Below, piece by piece: positions 1 to 8,682 of a stretch of DNA of 64,000 nucleotides. How positions within the stretch are numbered: position 1 is the first letter of the stretch; the number at the start of each line of letters is the position of its first letter. The notes beneath the pieces were generated by a model. The model did no database searches and was not told the origin of the DNA. It saw only the letters and a program-made list of their open reading frames with translations. Made by a program: the position numbers and the translations under genes. Source of the stretch: Paenibacillus cellulositrophicus (lineage in GTDB: Bacteria; Bacillota; Bacilli; Paenibacillales; Paenibacillaceae); NCBI RefSeq assembly GCF_009363095.1, contig NZ_CP045295.1, positions 1,116,001-1,180,000 of the forward strand, read 5' to 3'.

Positions 1-339
1 TCCTACCATCTGCTTGGCCAAGAAGGCGCACACCGCGTGAGGAACCGCGTAATGGACATGCAAAATGTCCAGCTGCTGCATATTTGCCACTTGTGCCATT
101 TTGGTCGCAAGGGATAAATCATAAGGAGGATAGCGGAATACGTAATAATCACTGACTTCGACCTCATGATAAAAAATGTTTTTATGGAATTGCCCTCCCA
201 GCCGGAATGGAATGCTGTGGGCAATAAAGTGTACCTGGTGGCCCTTTTCGGCCAACAGCTTGCCGAGCTCGGTCGCGACTACACCTGAGCCTCCGAGTGA
301 CGGATAGCAGGTGATGCCAATTTTAAGTGATTGACCCAA
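1..339 (-). CDS. bshA: N-acetyl-alpha-D-glucosaminyl L-malate synthase BshA (N-terminal part, runs off the window)
   Basis: First 113 residues of a GT4-type glycosyltransferase; the rest lies beyond base 1. The reading frame starts at a TTG (339-337) behind a purine-rich ribosome site and begins [19 protein letters not shown], the nucleotide-sugar-binding N-terminus typical of BshA. BshA joins UDP-GlcNAc to L-malate, the first step of bacillithiol synthesis in the cytoplasm. It follows bshB1, the next enzyme of the pathway, as in B. subtilis. Two terminator-like hairpins separate the two genes, so bshA may be expressed partly on its own. Identity is clear from sequence and context; only the C-terminal half is unseen. 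Confidence 0.9.
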   Translation of the reverse strand, partial: MGQSLKIGITCYPSLGGSGVVATELGKLLAEKGHQVHFIAHSIPFRLGGQFHKNIFYHEVEVSDYYVFRYPPYDLSLATKMAQVANMQQLDILHVHYAVPHAVCAFLAKQMVG

Positions 340-393
340 GCTTCGTGTCCCCCCTTCTTTACATGCCTTCTCTATATTATGTACCCAGAGAAT

Positions 394-416
394 ATTAAAA
401 ACGTCTGGCGACGTTT
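394..416 (-). terminator. Terminator-like hairpin upstream of bshA
   Basis: A perfect 7-bp inverted repeat (399-405 with 410-416, arms AAACGTC/GACGTTT, 4-base loop) is followed on the minus strand by a short U run. It lies about 60 bases before the bshA start, downstream of a second hairpin, so it could be a second terminator or an attenuator. Confidence 0.5.
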
Positions 417-474
417 CATTTTACAGCGGACAACCGCTCAACCGGGTATTTCGATTGCGCGCTCTTTCAGCTTA

Positions 475-528
475 TAAAAAGTCAGAACTGAAATCAAGCC
501 TAAAGATTGGGCGCTTGACTTCAGTCCT
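475..528 (-). terminator. Terminator after bshB1
   Basis: 16-bp stem (484-499 with 513-528, two G-U pairs) followed by five U on the minus strand. It sits directly after the bshB1 stop and before bshA. Confidence 0.7.
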
Positions 529-540
529 GTCTATCGGTCA

Positions 541-1254
541 TTATTCGGATCCTGAAATGAACATGTCCACGACGTAAGGCGACTTGATCGCAAAGCCTTC
601 TGCGTAGGGAATGAGCCTGCGCTGGCCGGTCAGCCGGTCGCGGGATCTGACGCGTTCGATATATCCCTGATTCAGCGGGGTAACCACCGTATCTCCTTCA
701 ACCGGAGTTATCTCAAACTGCGACCGGTAACACAGGAGCGCCTGTTCCTTCATTTCCTGCTGTGCGGTAATATCCACCATCAAATCGGCTCTGCCCATAT
801 CATTAATGAAGTAAAAATACAGCTGCTCCACCTGTACAGGCGGCTTGTCCGGCATGTACCGGCGCAGCTTGGCGTTGAACACCGCTTCTTCAACCAGCTT
901 GCTGCAGGCTACATGATCGGGATGGCGGTCTTCCCAATACGGAGCGAAAACGACCCTCGGCGCATGACGGCGGATTTCCGCAGTGATGGCTTCCACATGT
1001 TCCGGCGTGATGAACAGTCCACGGTCCGGCAGTCCAAGGCTGCTCCGCATGGAAAGACCAAGAACGCCAGCCGCGGCTGTCGCTTCCTGCTTCCTGCGCT
1101 CGACCGTTCCATTGGAGGACATTTCCGCATAGGTCAAATCGCAAATCCCTACTTTAAGCCCGGCCTGTACATGCTTGATGATCGTGCCGCCCATCCCGAT
1201 TTCGGCATCGTCCGCATGGGCGCCGAAAATCAGAATATCCAGCCGTTCACTCAT
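541..1254 (-). CDS. bshB1: Bacillithiol biosynthesis deacetylase BshB1
   Basis: 237-aa LmbE/PIG-L-type zinc deacetylase, which removes the acetyl group from GlcNAc-malate in bacillithiol synthesis. The zinc motif [11 protein letters not shown] (about residues 12-22) and the HPDH motif (about residue 110) are both present. Length matches the family. The start codon overlaps the mgsA stop by 4 bases, so translation is probably coupled. Order mgsA-bshB1-bshA is the conserved Bacillus arrangement. Confidence 0.93.
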   Translation of the reverse strand: MSERLDILIFGAHADDAEIGMGGTIIKHVQAGLKVGICDLTYAEMSSNGTVERRKQEATAAAGVLGLSMRSSLGLPDRGLFITPEHVEAITAEIRRHAPRVVFAPYWEDRHPDHVACSKLVEEAVFNAKLRRYMPDKPPVQVEQLYFYFINDMGRADLMVDITAQQEMKEQALLCYRSQFEITPVEGDTVVTPLNQGYIERVRSRDRLTGQRRLIPYAEGFAIKSPYVVDMFISGSE

Positions 1255-1673
1255 ATTTCAGCACCCGGCTTATATTTATGTACCAGCTCGCGCCAGGCAA
1301 AATCCCCGCGGTCCAGCGCCTTGACCAAAATTTCAGCTGTTGCGATGTTGGTCGCAAGCGGAATCCCCTGGACGTCGCAAAGACGGAGCAGCGCATTGAT
1401 GTCCGGCTCGTGAGGCTGTGCCATCAGCGGATCCCGGAGGAAAATAATGAGGTCCATCTCATTCTCGGCCACGAGCGCCCCGATCTGCTGGTCACCGCCG
1501 AGCGGACCCGACATGAACCGGTGGATTTTCAGGTCGGTGCCCTCCATAATCCGCTGTCCGGTCGTTCCTGTGGAATACAGCTGGTGTCCCTCAAACACAT
1601 GCTCATAAGCCGTGACAAAGTTGACCATCTCGTCTTTTTTTCGGTCATGTGCGATGAATGCGATTTTTAGCAT
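1251..1673 (-). CDS. mgsA: Methylglyoxal synthase
   Basis: 140-aa enzyme converting dihydroxyacetone phosphate to methylglyoxal and phosphate, a bypass of lower glycolysis. Family-typical stretches include the N-terminal [19 protein letters not shown] (phosphate binding) and [12 protein letters not shown] with the catalytic Asp. It lies 18 bases after dapB and overlaps bshB1 by 4 bases, so these genes probably form one transcript. Bacillithiol detoxifies methylglyoxal, which gives the neighbourhood a functional logic (known biology, not shown by the sequence). Confidence 0.94.
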   Translation of the reverse strand: MLKIAFIAHDRKKDEMVNFVTAYEHVFEGHQLYSTGTTGQRIMEGTDLKIHRFMSGPLGGDQQIGALVAENEMDLIIFLRDPLMAQPHEPDINALLRLCDVQGIPLATNIATAEILVKALDRGDFAWRELVHKYKPGAEI

Positions 1674-1691
1674 GTTGTAACCCCTCCTGAA

Positions 1692-2492
1692 CTACTCTAT
1701 AAAATGGTCAAACCCGTAAACCATACCCTCGTACGTCATAACCTTCTCGACCGCCATTTTGACGCCAGGCATATATCCTGCCCGCTCATAGGAATCGTGG
1801 CGAATCTTCAGCGTTTGGCCAAAGCCTCCGAACAATACCTCCTGCTGGGCGAATACGCCAGGAAGGCGGACGCTGTGAATGCGGAAACCGTTATAATATC
1901 CCCCGCGAGAGCCTTCAATCGTCTCTTCCTCGTTCGGATTTCCCTGGCGGATCTCCTGGCGGTTCTGGGCAATCATCTCAGCCGTTTTGATGGCGGTGCC
2001 GGAAGGCGCGTCGAGCTTCTGATCCCCATGGAATTCCATGATTTCGAGATGTGGGAAATACTTGGCCGCCTGCGCCGCAAATTTCATCATCAGTATGGCC
2101 CCGATGGAGAAATTCGGTGCGATCAGCCCGCCGATCCCCTTCTTCTTGCACTGCTTGTCCAACTCTTCGATTTGTTCCGGGGTGAAGCCCGTCGTGCCGA
2201 TCACGGGACGAACCCCGTGGTTTACGGCCAAGACCGTATTGGGGTATGCGAACTGCGGCGTCGTAAAGTCCACAAGCACGTCCGGCTTACCTTCGACCAG
2301 TGCCATCTCCAGATCGGAGGTCAGCTTCACGCCGCATTCCGGCAGCCCGGCCAAAGTGCCCGCGTCCGTCCCCTCTCCGGACCGTCCGACGGCTGCAACC
2401 AGCTCCAGATCGGGATCCTCGAGTACCAGTTTGACGACTTCCTTGCCCATTCTGCCTGCTGCTCCTGCGACGGCTACTTTGATGGTTGACAT
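1692..2492 (-). CDS. dapB: 4-hydroxy-tetrahydrodipicolinate reductase
   Basis: 266-aa NAD(P)H-dependent reductase of the diaminopimelate/lysine pathway. The start chosen is MSTIKVAVAG (2492) because GGGGAG lies just upstream and the length then matches B. subtilis DapB; an upstream ATG at 2513 has no good ribosome site. Visible motifs: Rossmann GAAGRMG (10-16) and the active-site KLDAPSGTA. Oddity: the usual His-His pair before that motif reads His-Gly (EFHGDQKLDAPSG), so the second His of the classic E(L/M)HH signature is replaced. A 16-bp inverted repeat lies directly upstream. Confidence 0.94.
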   Translation of the reverse strand: MSTIKVAVAGAAGRMGKEVVKLVLEDPDLELVAAVGRSGEGTDAGTLAGLPECGVKLTSDLEMALVEGKPDVLVDFTTPQFAYPNTVLAVNHGVRPVIGTTGFTPEQIEELDKQCKKKGIGGLIAPNFSIGAILMMKFAAQAAKYFPHLEIMEFHGDQKLDAPSGTAIKTAEMIAQNRQEIRQGNPNEEETIEGSRGGYYNGFRIHSVRLPGVFAQQEVLFGGFGQTLKIRHDSYERAGYMPGVKMAVEKVMTYEGMVYGFDHFIE

Positions 2493-2518
2493 GTTAGCTC
2501 CCCACTTTCTCATGATTT

Positions 2519-2608
2519 ATAGAATGAACTAAAGAAAGTCCTTTTCTGACACGGAAAAATGACCCGGGGATCCAGACATTACATGAGATAAACTTTAGTT
2601 CATTCTAT
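2519..2608. repeat. Perfect 16-bp inverted repeat spanning about 90 bp
   Basis: Arms ATAGAATGAACTAAAG (2519-2534) and its exact reverse complement (2593-2608) flank 58 bases. The right arm begins immediately after the stop codon of the TPR gene and the left arm ends 27 bases before the dapB start. No target-site duplication is evident. It could be a very small MITE-like insertion, an RNA hairpin between the two cistrons, or a protein-binding site. Confidence 0.8.
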
Positions 2609-3145
2609 TTAGGTGGATGAATCGTATAAATACGAGTTTAGCCGGCCTTTTAACTGCTCCAGCATATCCTGCAGGCCGTGGTCATGGGGTTGAAGGGCGA
2701 TGACTTCCTTGATAGCCGATATGGCAAGCGCGTGCTCGTTCAGCTGGCTGTAGGCAAGCGCAAGCCAAATATACGCCTCCCCGTAGAGCGGGTCGAGCCG
2801 CACCGCTTCCTTCAAAATAGATACCGTATCATACAATTGATTGGCAGGTGCTACATCGGGAGAATCGATCGTTTTCTTCGCATCCTGCACGATGCGCATC
2901 GCCTGCAAATGCTGAACATACAAACCGTATTCCGGCTTATCGGGTGCGAGCCTGGAGGCTTCTAGCGCACGTTCCATGGCCTTATCCAGCCGGTTGCTTC
3001 TTGCATAGGTTACGGAGCATCTATAATGAATTTCTGCATCCTCGGGGTTTTCGGCGATCGCTGCTTCAAACCAATGAAGTGCTTCTTCAAAATCGTTCTG
3101 CAAAATACAATGGTAAGCCTTTTGGACAAAAGGTTCGGACTGCAT
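2609..3145 (-). CDS. Tetratricopeptide repeat protein of unknown role
   Basis: 178-aa soluble protein made of TPR-like helical repeats: residues about 5-35 (AYHCILQNDFEEALHWFEAAI), 37-70 (AEIHYRCSVTYARSNRLDKAMERAL) and 115-150 (EAYIWLALAYSQLNEHALAISAI). No signal peptide or catalytic motif is seen. The start has a strong site (GGGGGGAG). TPR proteins act as protein-binding scaffolds; its partner is unknown. It lies between the MazG-like gene and dapB, where B. subtilis has no gene, so it is an insertion into the conserved cluster. Confidence 0.8.
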   Translation of the reverse strand: MQSEPFVQKAYHCILQNDFEEALHWFEAAIAENPEDAEIHYRCSVTYARSNRLDKAMERALEASRLAPDKPEYGLYVQHLQAMRIVQDAKKTIDSPDVAPANQLYDTVSILKEAVRLDPLYGEAYIWLALAYSQLNEHALAISAIKEVIALQPHDHGLQDMLEQLKGRLNSYLYDSST

Positions 3146-3195
3146 AGCTGCTCCCCCCGTTCAGGCGGTTTTCCTACAGCATATGTTCATTTCGC

Positions 3196-3525
3196 CTAAT
3201 CGGTGTCCTTTTTCGTCCAACGGTCCTTATCGCGCGTATTGAATTTGTGCATGACCTTGTCATGCGCTTCCGTCAGGTCGATCCCCAGCGAATTCGCAAA
3301 GCACATCGTTATGAACAAAATATCTCCGAGCTCGAGCTCAATGGAATTATCCGCTTCGGAAGGCTTCTTCGGCTTTTCACCGAACCGGTGATTCACCTCG
3401 CGGGCCAGCTCACCGACTTCTTCGGACATCCTTGCCAGCATCGATAACGGACTGAAATACCCTTCTTTAAACTGGGAGATGTACCGGTCGACTTCCCGCT
3501 GCATCTCTGCCAATGACTTCTCCAT
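3196..3525 (-). CDS. ypjD: MazG-type nucleotide pyrophosphohydrolase YpjD
   Basis: 109-aa all-helical NTP pyrophosphohydrolase fold, closely resembling B. subtilis YpjD. Metal-binding carboxylates appear in EEVGELAREVNHRFGEKPKK and ELGDILF (ExxE and ExxD pattern). The C-terminus DKVMHKFNTRDKDRW is characteristic. The internal ATG at 3525 (MEKSLAEMQREVDRYI) is preferred because it aligns with the family start; GAGGGGG lies about 13 bases upstream. Family enzymes hydrolyse NTPs or dNTPs to monophosphates; the substrate here is not evident. Confidence 0.88.
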   Translation of the reverse strand: MEKSLAEMQREVDRYISQFKEGYFSPLSMLARMSEEVGELAREVNHRFGEKPKKPSEADNSIELELGDILFITMCFANSLGIDLTEAHDKVMHKFNTRDKDRWTKKDTD

Positions 3526-3627
3526 GATACCGAACCGTCCCCCTCTTTCGTATGTACAATGCTTCACGTCACGCCGGACGCTAGTTTACTCCATATGTTA
3601 TCGCAAAGCGGAAATGAAAACAAATAT

Positions 3628-3656
3628 TTTTTAATCGCCGGGGAAAAAGGTATACT
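3628..3656 (+). promoter_or_regulatory. Possible sigma-A promoter of the YitT-family gene
   Basis: A good -10 TATACT (3651-3656) lies 57 bases before the start codon at 3713. The -35 at a 17-base spacing (TTTTTA) is poor. Confidence 0.4.
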
Positions 3657-3712
3657 ATGGAATGGAGCGAAGAAAAACCTTTCTTCCTACTTCTGGTATT
3701 GCGGGGGATTTC

Positions 3713-4582
3713 ATGAGTTCATCCAAGTTGTTTATTCAGCTCAAGCTCGTATTGCCCATCATTTTGGGCTCTGCCGTATATGCCTTCGGCCTGCTTTATT
3801 TCATTATCCCTAACCAACTGATGGAAGGGGGCGTTACAGGGGTAACGGTCCTCCTGAATTATGCATTTTCCATTCCGCCGTCCCTGTCGACTCTCGTACT
3901 GAACATCCCGCTCTTCCTTCTCGGCTGGAAGATCCTTGGCGGCAGGCAGATGATTTATACGGGCGTCGGGATCGCATCGCTGACGTTTTTTCTGTGGTTC
4001 ATCGAAAAGCTGATTGATGCCGGGTGGATCACGCCGTTTCAAACGGAAAGAGACTACATATTGGCTTCCCTGTATGCAGGCGTCACTCTCGGAGCCGGAC
4101 TGGGCGTCGTATTCCGCTTCGGCGGGACGACCGGCGGATCCGATATCATTGCACGCATTTGCAACCGGCGATTTGGCTGGAGCATGGGACGGGTCATCCT
4201 CGTGATCGATATTATCATTATCGGAGCTTCGCTGTTCTTCATCCCTAGAGAGCGGATCCTGTACACCTTCGTAGCCGTCTTCATCGCCTCCAGGGTGATT
4301 GACTTTATCCAGGAAGGTGCCTATGCAGCCAAAGCCTTTACGATTATTAGCGACCACGCCCAAGAAATCGCCGACCAAATCACGGTCGAGATGGAACGGG
4401 GCGTTACGCTGATTCCGGCCATTGGCGCGTACTCTAAGCAGGCCAAGCATATGGCCTACTGCGTCGTCGGACGCCAGGAGATCCGCAGGCTCAACGATAT
4501 TGTGAAATCGGTGGACCCGCGGGCATTCGTCATCATTAGTGATGTGCATGACGTTCACGGCGAAGGTTTTAAGGAAGAATAA
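3713..4582 (+). CDS. ypjC: YitT-family membrane protein (YpjC-like, DUF2179 at C-terminus)
   Basis: 289-aa protein with about five hydrophobic segments in residues 1-190 (for example LVLPIILGSAVYAFGLLYFII and VILVIDIIIIGASLFFI) followed by a soluble C-terminal DUF2179 domain (FTIISDHAQEIADQI...). Start at 3713 (MSSSKLFIQL) because GGGGG lies just upstream; an in-frame ATG at 3662 would add 17 untypical residues. This is the only plus-strand gene in the first 32 kb and corresponds to B. subtilis YpjC by position. Function is not established for the family. Confidence 0.88.
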   Translation: MSSSKLFIQLKLVLPIILGSAVYAFGLLYFIIPNQLMEGGVTGVTVLLNYAFSIPPSLSTLVLNIPLFLLGWKILGGRQMIYTGVGIASLTFFLWFIEKLIDAGWITPFQTERDYILASLYAGVTLGAGLGVVFRFGGTTGGSDIIARICNRRFGWSMGRVILVIDIIIIGASLFFIPRERILYTFVAVFIASRVIDFIQEGAYAAKAFTIISDHAQEIADQITVEMERGVTLIPAIGAYSKQAKHMAYCVVGRQEIRRLNDIVKSVDPRAFVIISDVHDVHGEGFKEE

Positions 4583-4592
4583 TCGGAAGCAC

Positions 4593-4630
4593 AAAAAAAG
4601 CCCGCCAGCTCTAGAAGTTGGCGGGCTTTT
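4593..4630. terminator. Bidirectional terminator between ypjC and ypjB
   Basis: 12-bp stem with AGCCCGCCA/TGGCGGGCT core, flanked by A run and T run on the two sides, serving the converging genes. Confidence 0.85.
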
Positions 4631-4668
4631 CCAATGGACAGCAAATGCGACCCAGTAACCCATATGAA

Positions 4669-5550
4669 CTACAGCTCTTTGGGCTTCACGCTTTTAAAGC
4701 TGTCCCGCTCCCCTTTATATTTCCGGTAACCGGTATAAGTCAGGATCAGGATGATAAACGAGCCGGCCCAGAAGGTCCACGGCCACAGTCCGTTGACTTC
4801 GTCAATGGGGGCGAAAGCCGGGTTATCGTCTTTTTTCTTACCGAATAATCCGTTAAACACTTCCTCGCCGGAAGTCACGACATTCTGAATATCGGCAGCT
4901 GAGGACGATGATGACTGAACCAAGCCGCCTGCATAAGATACCCAGGCATCCGCTGCTGTGATTTCCTCCGGCTTACGCTGAATGATCACAGCCGGGCGGA
5001 TGATCTCATAATGGTTCTGCAGGCTCTCGTAAGCCGCTTTCATCCCCCGGGAGTCGGCAGCGGCCGCTCTGGCCTTCATTTCGCTCAGATCCTCACGAAG
5101 CACCTTGTAGTACTGCATCCACATCGGCTGCTTGGGGTGACTTAAGCTGTCCGCGGCCAACCGGAATTTGGCCGAAGCGGTCTGCCATTGTTCCTGCTGG
5201 ATTTGCGCCTGATTCGTCGCTTCCTTCATTTCCACCAAGCTCTCCGACAAGGCATGAAATCCTTCCACACTCGTCAAGCCTTGAAAAGATGAATGTTCAA
5301 ATATATCGCTGGCCTGCAGAATTTCCTGCCGGACGAGATTGATGTTACCTTCCAGTACATGCTGATATAGCGAGTCGGCCAGCATATCGAGCTGCTCCGC
5401 CTGCTTCACCGCCTCAGCATTCCCGCCTGAGCCTCCTGCAGCCGACAGCGTATCGGCGTCCGCCGCCACCCAGGATAGACTGCAGCCGAGTCCAAGCAGC
5501 ACCATGATGACCGCCAGGCTCCATCTGGCAGCCGTGCCTCTACGTAACAT
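4669..5550 (-). CDS. ypjB: Sporulation protein YpjB
   Basis: 293-aa protein with an N-terminal signal or anchor (residues about 10-30, SLAVIMVLLGLGCSLSWVAADA), a long helical extracytoplasmic region, and a C-terminal membrane helix (about residues 252-275, WTFWAGSFIILILTYTGY) with a basic tail. Membership in the YpjB sporulation family rests on this layout and on position beside ypjA and the qcr operon, exactly as in B. subtilis. The molecular role is unknown. Confidence 0.82.
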   Translation of the reverse strand: MLRRGTAARWSLAVIMVLLGLGCSLSWVAADADTLSAAGGSGGNAEAVKQAEQLDMLADSLYQHVLEGNINLVRQEILQASDIFEHSSFQGLTSVEGFHALSESLVEMKEATNQAQIQQEQWQTASAKFRLAADSLSHPKQPMWMQYYKVLREDLSEMKARAAAADSRGMKAAYESLQNHYEIIRPAVIIQRKPEEITAADAWVSYAGGLVQSSSSSAADIQNVVTSGEEVFNGLFGKKKDDNPAFAPIDEVNGLWPWTFWAGSFIILILTYTGYRKYKGERDSFKSVKPKEL

Positions 5551-5611
5551 GGGACATCCCTCCTACCGTATATGTATGGCAGAAGGGATGTCCCTAGAAC
5601 TGAACTTGAAG

Positions 5612-6259
5612 TCAGCGCCTTGCCTGTCTGATGACAAGCCAAGCCAGCAGCGCGCTGAACAGCGTCAAACCGAATGTAAAATATTGTACGCTCGCGATAT
5701 CGTCCATCAGCTGAACGGGCAGCCAAGGAAATACCCCGTATGTATAATCCACCGTATCGTTCAGGAACGTCCAGGCCGCAGCCGGAATCAGCATCGTCTC
5801 GCCTAACTTGAACAGGCGGACGTACAGCAGCGCTTCAATGGCCATCGCCGAATGGGAGATGACCAGCATCCAGTCCTGCCATACCAGCGGGGATCCCTGT
5901 GCATATCCGGCAAATATGATGCTCACCGCCCAAATGCCATATTTCACTGACGTGACGACGGCCAGCGCCTCAATCAGCAGCCGGAATCCGTAGCCGAACT
6001 TCGTCTTAGGCGGATACAGCAGCATATAGATTGCGATCGTAAAAAATAAGCTTGCCGTCGGACTGTCCGGAACGAAAATGACCTGCCAGAAGGGGTTGTT
6101 CGCCACGGTATATTCCATTTGTTCCGCATACCAATAGTAACCGTATACTGTTCCGAGCAGATTGCACCATAACAGGAGCCATAAAAATCCCCGGTTTCCG
6201 AGGAGCGAACGGCTCCAGAAATAAGCGATCGACACGCTTGTCCCTCCTTGTGCTCCCAC
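5612..6259 (-). CDS. ypjA: DUF1405 membrane protein YpjA
   Basis: 215-aa integral membrane protein with about six hydrophobic helices (for example FLWLLLWCNLLGTVYGYYWY, SLFFTIAIYMLLYP, YFTFGLTLFSALLAWLVI). It corresponds to YpjA/DUF1405 by sequence character and by its place between qcrC and ypjB. A terminator separates it from qcrC, so it likely has its own promoter with ypjB. No function is established. Confidence 0.83.
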   Translation of the reverse strand: MGAQGGTSVSIAYFWSRSLLGNRGFLWLLLWCNLLGTVYGYYWYAEQMEYTVANNPFWQVIFVPDSPTASLFFTIAIYMLLYPPKTKFGYGFRLLIEALAVVTSVKYGIWAVSIIFAGYAQGSPLVWQDWMLVISHSAMAIEALLYVRLFKLGETMLIPAAAWTFLNDTVDYTYGVFPWLPVQLMDDIASVQYFTFGLTLFSALLAWLVIRQARR

Positions 6260-6341
6260 GATCCCTTTGCCGCTAAAGCTGGGTTATTGAGGTTCGTTCA
6301 TCGTGTTTTTAGTATGTAATCCGTACTTTCTGATCTCTTAA

Positions 6342-6373
6342 AAAAACCTGATCGTAAATACGATCAGGTTTTC
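6342..6373 (-). terminator. Terminator of the qcrABC operon
   Basis: Stem AAAACCTGATCGT/ACGATCAGGTTTT with a run of U on the minus strand, just after the qcrC stop. Confidence 0.88.
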
Positions 6374-6387
6374 ATAAGTATGGCCGC

Positions 6388-7263
6388 TTATTGCTCTGCC
6401 TTTTGCTTCGAAAGCCATTCTGCCAAATGATCGATGTCTTTGTCGGTCAGGCCTGCAGCGATTGCTGAGTCGTACATGGCAGGCATCTTACCTTCATAGC
6501 CCTCTTTGATGATTTTCAGAATGTCTTCTTTGTTATGTTTGTCGCCGACTCCACGGAGAGACGGACCCGCAGCACCTTTCATATCCGCTGCGTGGCAGGT
6601 AATGCAGCCTGCTTTTTTATAAGATTCCATTGCCGGATCTTCTTTATCGACGATCGCGATCTCTTTTTGCTGGTTCGCGCTGGTCGTCGGAAGTCCTTTT
6701 GCCTTGTTTTCGGCAGCTTTCTCTTCACGCTGGATGTTCTCCGGAATTTGACCGGTTGCAGCCATTTCTTCTTTGTAGTGATGCCATGCGCTGTTTGTTA
6801 AATAAACGCAGGCGATCAAAGAGAGAAACATCAGCGAGGAAGCGATCGGTCTGCGGTAAAAACGGCGCTCTTTGCCAGTGTCCAGGAAAGGAGCCAGCAG
6901 CAGTGAACCAAACGCTACACCGCTTACACCAATCGTGCCGAGAACGACGTAACTTCCGGATGCGTACGGCAATTTCAGGTATTGGTACAAGAACAAGAAG
7001 TACCAGTCAGGCATCGGGATAATGGATGCACTTGGGTTCGCAGGGAACCACAGTGGAGCCGGCTCCGCAATGGTGAGCACCAGAAATCCGACAAGTACAA
7101 CAACACCGACCATCCATTCTTTCAAAAGAAAGTTAGGGATAAACGCTTCCGATTTGCCTGGATACGACGTGTAGTCCGGCGGTGTAATGAACCCGTTGCC
7201 TTTACGGACACGCGAGTCGCCAACATACACCACTTTTTCTTTTGAATTGTTACCGTGTGCCAT
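6388..7263 (-). CDS. qcrC: Menaquinol:cytochrome c reductase, cytochrome b/c subunit QcrC
   Basis: 291-aa fusion typical of Firmicutes: the N-terminal half carries three membrane helices equivalent to subunit IV of the b6f complex (residues about 50-160), and the C-terminal 100 residues form a cytochrome c domain with the haem motif CITCH and a distal Met region (GKMPAMY). It passes electrons from menaquinol via the Rieske protein to cytochrome c oxidase. It is last in qcrA-qcrB-qcrC. The start has a GGGAGG site. Confidence 0.95.
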   Translation of the reverse strand: MAHGNNSKEKVVYVGDSRVRKGNGFITPPDYTSYPGKSEAFIPNFLLKEWMVGVVVLVGFLVLTIAEPAPLWFPANPSASIIPMPDWYFLFLYQYLKLPYASGSYVVLGTIGVSGVAFGSLLLAPFLDTGKERRFYRRPIASSLMFLSLIACVYLTNSAWHHYKEEMAATGQIPENIQREEKAAENKAKGLPTTSANQQKEIAIVDKEDPAMESYKKAGCITCHAADMKGAAGPSLRGVGDKHNKEDILKIIKEGYEGKMPAMYDSAIAAGLTDKDIDHLAEWLSKQKAEQ

Positions 7264-7282
7264 CGATATTCCTCCCTTCTTA

Positions 7283-7954
7283 TTATAGTGGACCGGAAAT
7301 GCCCTGTCTGCGGATCATGATAAAATGTCCGACCAGAAGAATGAGCAACACGGCCGGGAGGAAAAAGACGTGAAGTGCGAAGAAACGCGTTAACGTCTCG
7401 GCACCTACAATCGTACCGCCCTGCAAGAATTCCTTAATGATCGGCCCGAGCCATGGAACGGAATTCGCAATTTCCAGCGTAACCTTTGTTGCAAAGTAGG
7501 CTTTGTTATCCCAAGGAAGGAGATAGCCTGTCAGGCCCAAGCCCAGCATGATAAAGAAAATCAGCATACCCACAACCCAGTTCATTTCGCGAGGCGCCTT
7601 ATAGGAACCTGTGAAGAACACGCGCATGGTATGTAGGAACATCATAACGATAACCAAGCTCGCCCCCCAGTGGTGCATACCGCGGACGATTTGCCCGAAG
7701 GCTACTTTCGTCTGTAGGTACTCAACGCTGGCGTAGGCGTTAATGATGTCCGGAACGTAATACATGGTCAGGAACATCCCCGACAGGATCTGGATGACCG
7801 TGATAAAAAACGTCAATCCGCCAAAACAGTATACAAACGCAGAGAAATGATGCGCCGGGTTAACGTGCTCCGGCACTTCATGGTCCGCCACGTCTCTCCA
7901 AATCGGCGTGACATCAAGACGTTCATCAATCCAGTTGTAGACATTCTTAAACAT
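7283..7954 (-). CDS. qcrB: Menaquinol:cytochrome c reductase, cytochrome b subunit QcrB
   Basis: 223-aa cytochrome b6-type membrane protein with four helices. Haem-ligand histidine pairs are visible in the second and fourth helices (RGMHHWGASLV, and ALHVFFLPAVLLILLVGHFIMI). It binds menaquinol and two b haems in the bc complex. It lies 16-20 bases from its neighbours and is preceded by AGGAGG. Confidence 0.95.
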   Translation of the reverse strand: MFKNVYNWIDERLDVTPIWRDVADHEVPEHVNPAHHFSAFVYCFGGLTFFITVIQILSGMFLTMYYVPDIINAYASVEYLQTKVAFGQIVRGMHHWGASLVIVMMFLHTMRVFFTGSYKAPREMNWVVGMLIFFIMLGLGLTGYLLPWDNKAYFATKVTLEIANSVPWLGPIIKEFLQGGTIVGAETLTRFFALHVFFLPAVLLILLVGHFIMIRRQGISGPL

Positions 7955-7969
7955 CCGATTCTACGCCTC

Positions 7970-8512
7970 CTATTTTACTTCAGTATTCGGCTCGACTCCG
8001 CCAAGGTACACCCAACCGTTTTCAATCTTTAATTTGTAAGTGTCGAGCGGCTTCGGCGCAACGGCCAAGTTCTTGCCTTCTTTGGTATAACGCGCCCCGT
8101 GGCATGGGCAGTGGTATTCATCCGGGAAGCTTTTATCATTGTTCCAGCCGACCGTACAGCCCAAATGCTTACAGATCGGGGACAGCGCATAGATTTTTCC
8201 CTGTTCATCCTTGCGTATCCAAGCAGTTAATGTAGCAGTGCTTGCATACCATCCATCCTGCTGTTTCAGTTCAAAAGAGAATTCTTGAGGCTCGTCGGTA
8301 ATTTTGCTTTCTTCGACAACTTTAATGAACTCTCCCTCGCCCTTCTTGTGCAGGATCGGATCCACAGCAAAACGCACCATCGGCAGGACTGCACCGGCTG
8401 CCATGTAAGCAGTGGCACCGCCCAATGTATAAGTCAGAAATTGTCGACGGGACATTTCTTTACGACCGGGTGGTTTGTGAGATGGTTCATGGTGCTCATT
8501 TTGGTTGCTCAT
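7970..8512 (-). CDS. qcrA: Menaquinol:cytochrome c reductase, Rieske iron-sulfur subunit QcrA
   Basis: 180-aa Rieske protein. It has an N-terminal Tat-like signal/anchor (MSRRQFLTYTLGGATAYMAA), and the 2Fe-2S cluster motifs CKHLGC and CPCHG near residues 120-145. The ATG at 8512 with AAAGGGGG upstream is chosen over an upstream TTG at 8536. First gene of the qcr operon with a near-consensus promoter about 80 bases upstream. Confidence 0.95.
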   Translation of the reverse strand: MSNQNEHHEPSHKPPGRKEMSRRQFLTYTLGGATAYMAAGAVLPMVRFAVDPILHKKGEGEFIKVVEESKITDEPQEFSFELKQQDGWYASTATLTAWIRKDEQGKIYALSPICKHLGCTVGWNNDKSFPDEYHCPCHGARYTKEGKNLAVAPKPLDTYKLKIENGWVYLGGVEPNTEVK

Positions 8513-8592
8513 AATGTCTTCAACCCCCTTTGTCAACCAAGTCTTAAAGTGCTTTCAATGATTATTATCACACGACTTACTAGGACATAATA

Positions 8593-8621
8593 ATAATATA
8601 TTAGCCTTATAAGACCGTCAA
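8593..8621 (-). promoter_or_regulatory. Sigma-A promoter of qcrABC
   Basis: -35 TTGACG (8621-8616), 17-base spacer, -10 TATTAT (8598-8593), 81 bases before the qcrA start. Confidence 0.8.
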
Positions 8622-8682
8622 GAATATCCAACTCTTTTATCAGGCGGAAGAAGATTTACCCAATTAAATTGTTGAATTTCTG

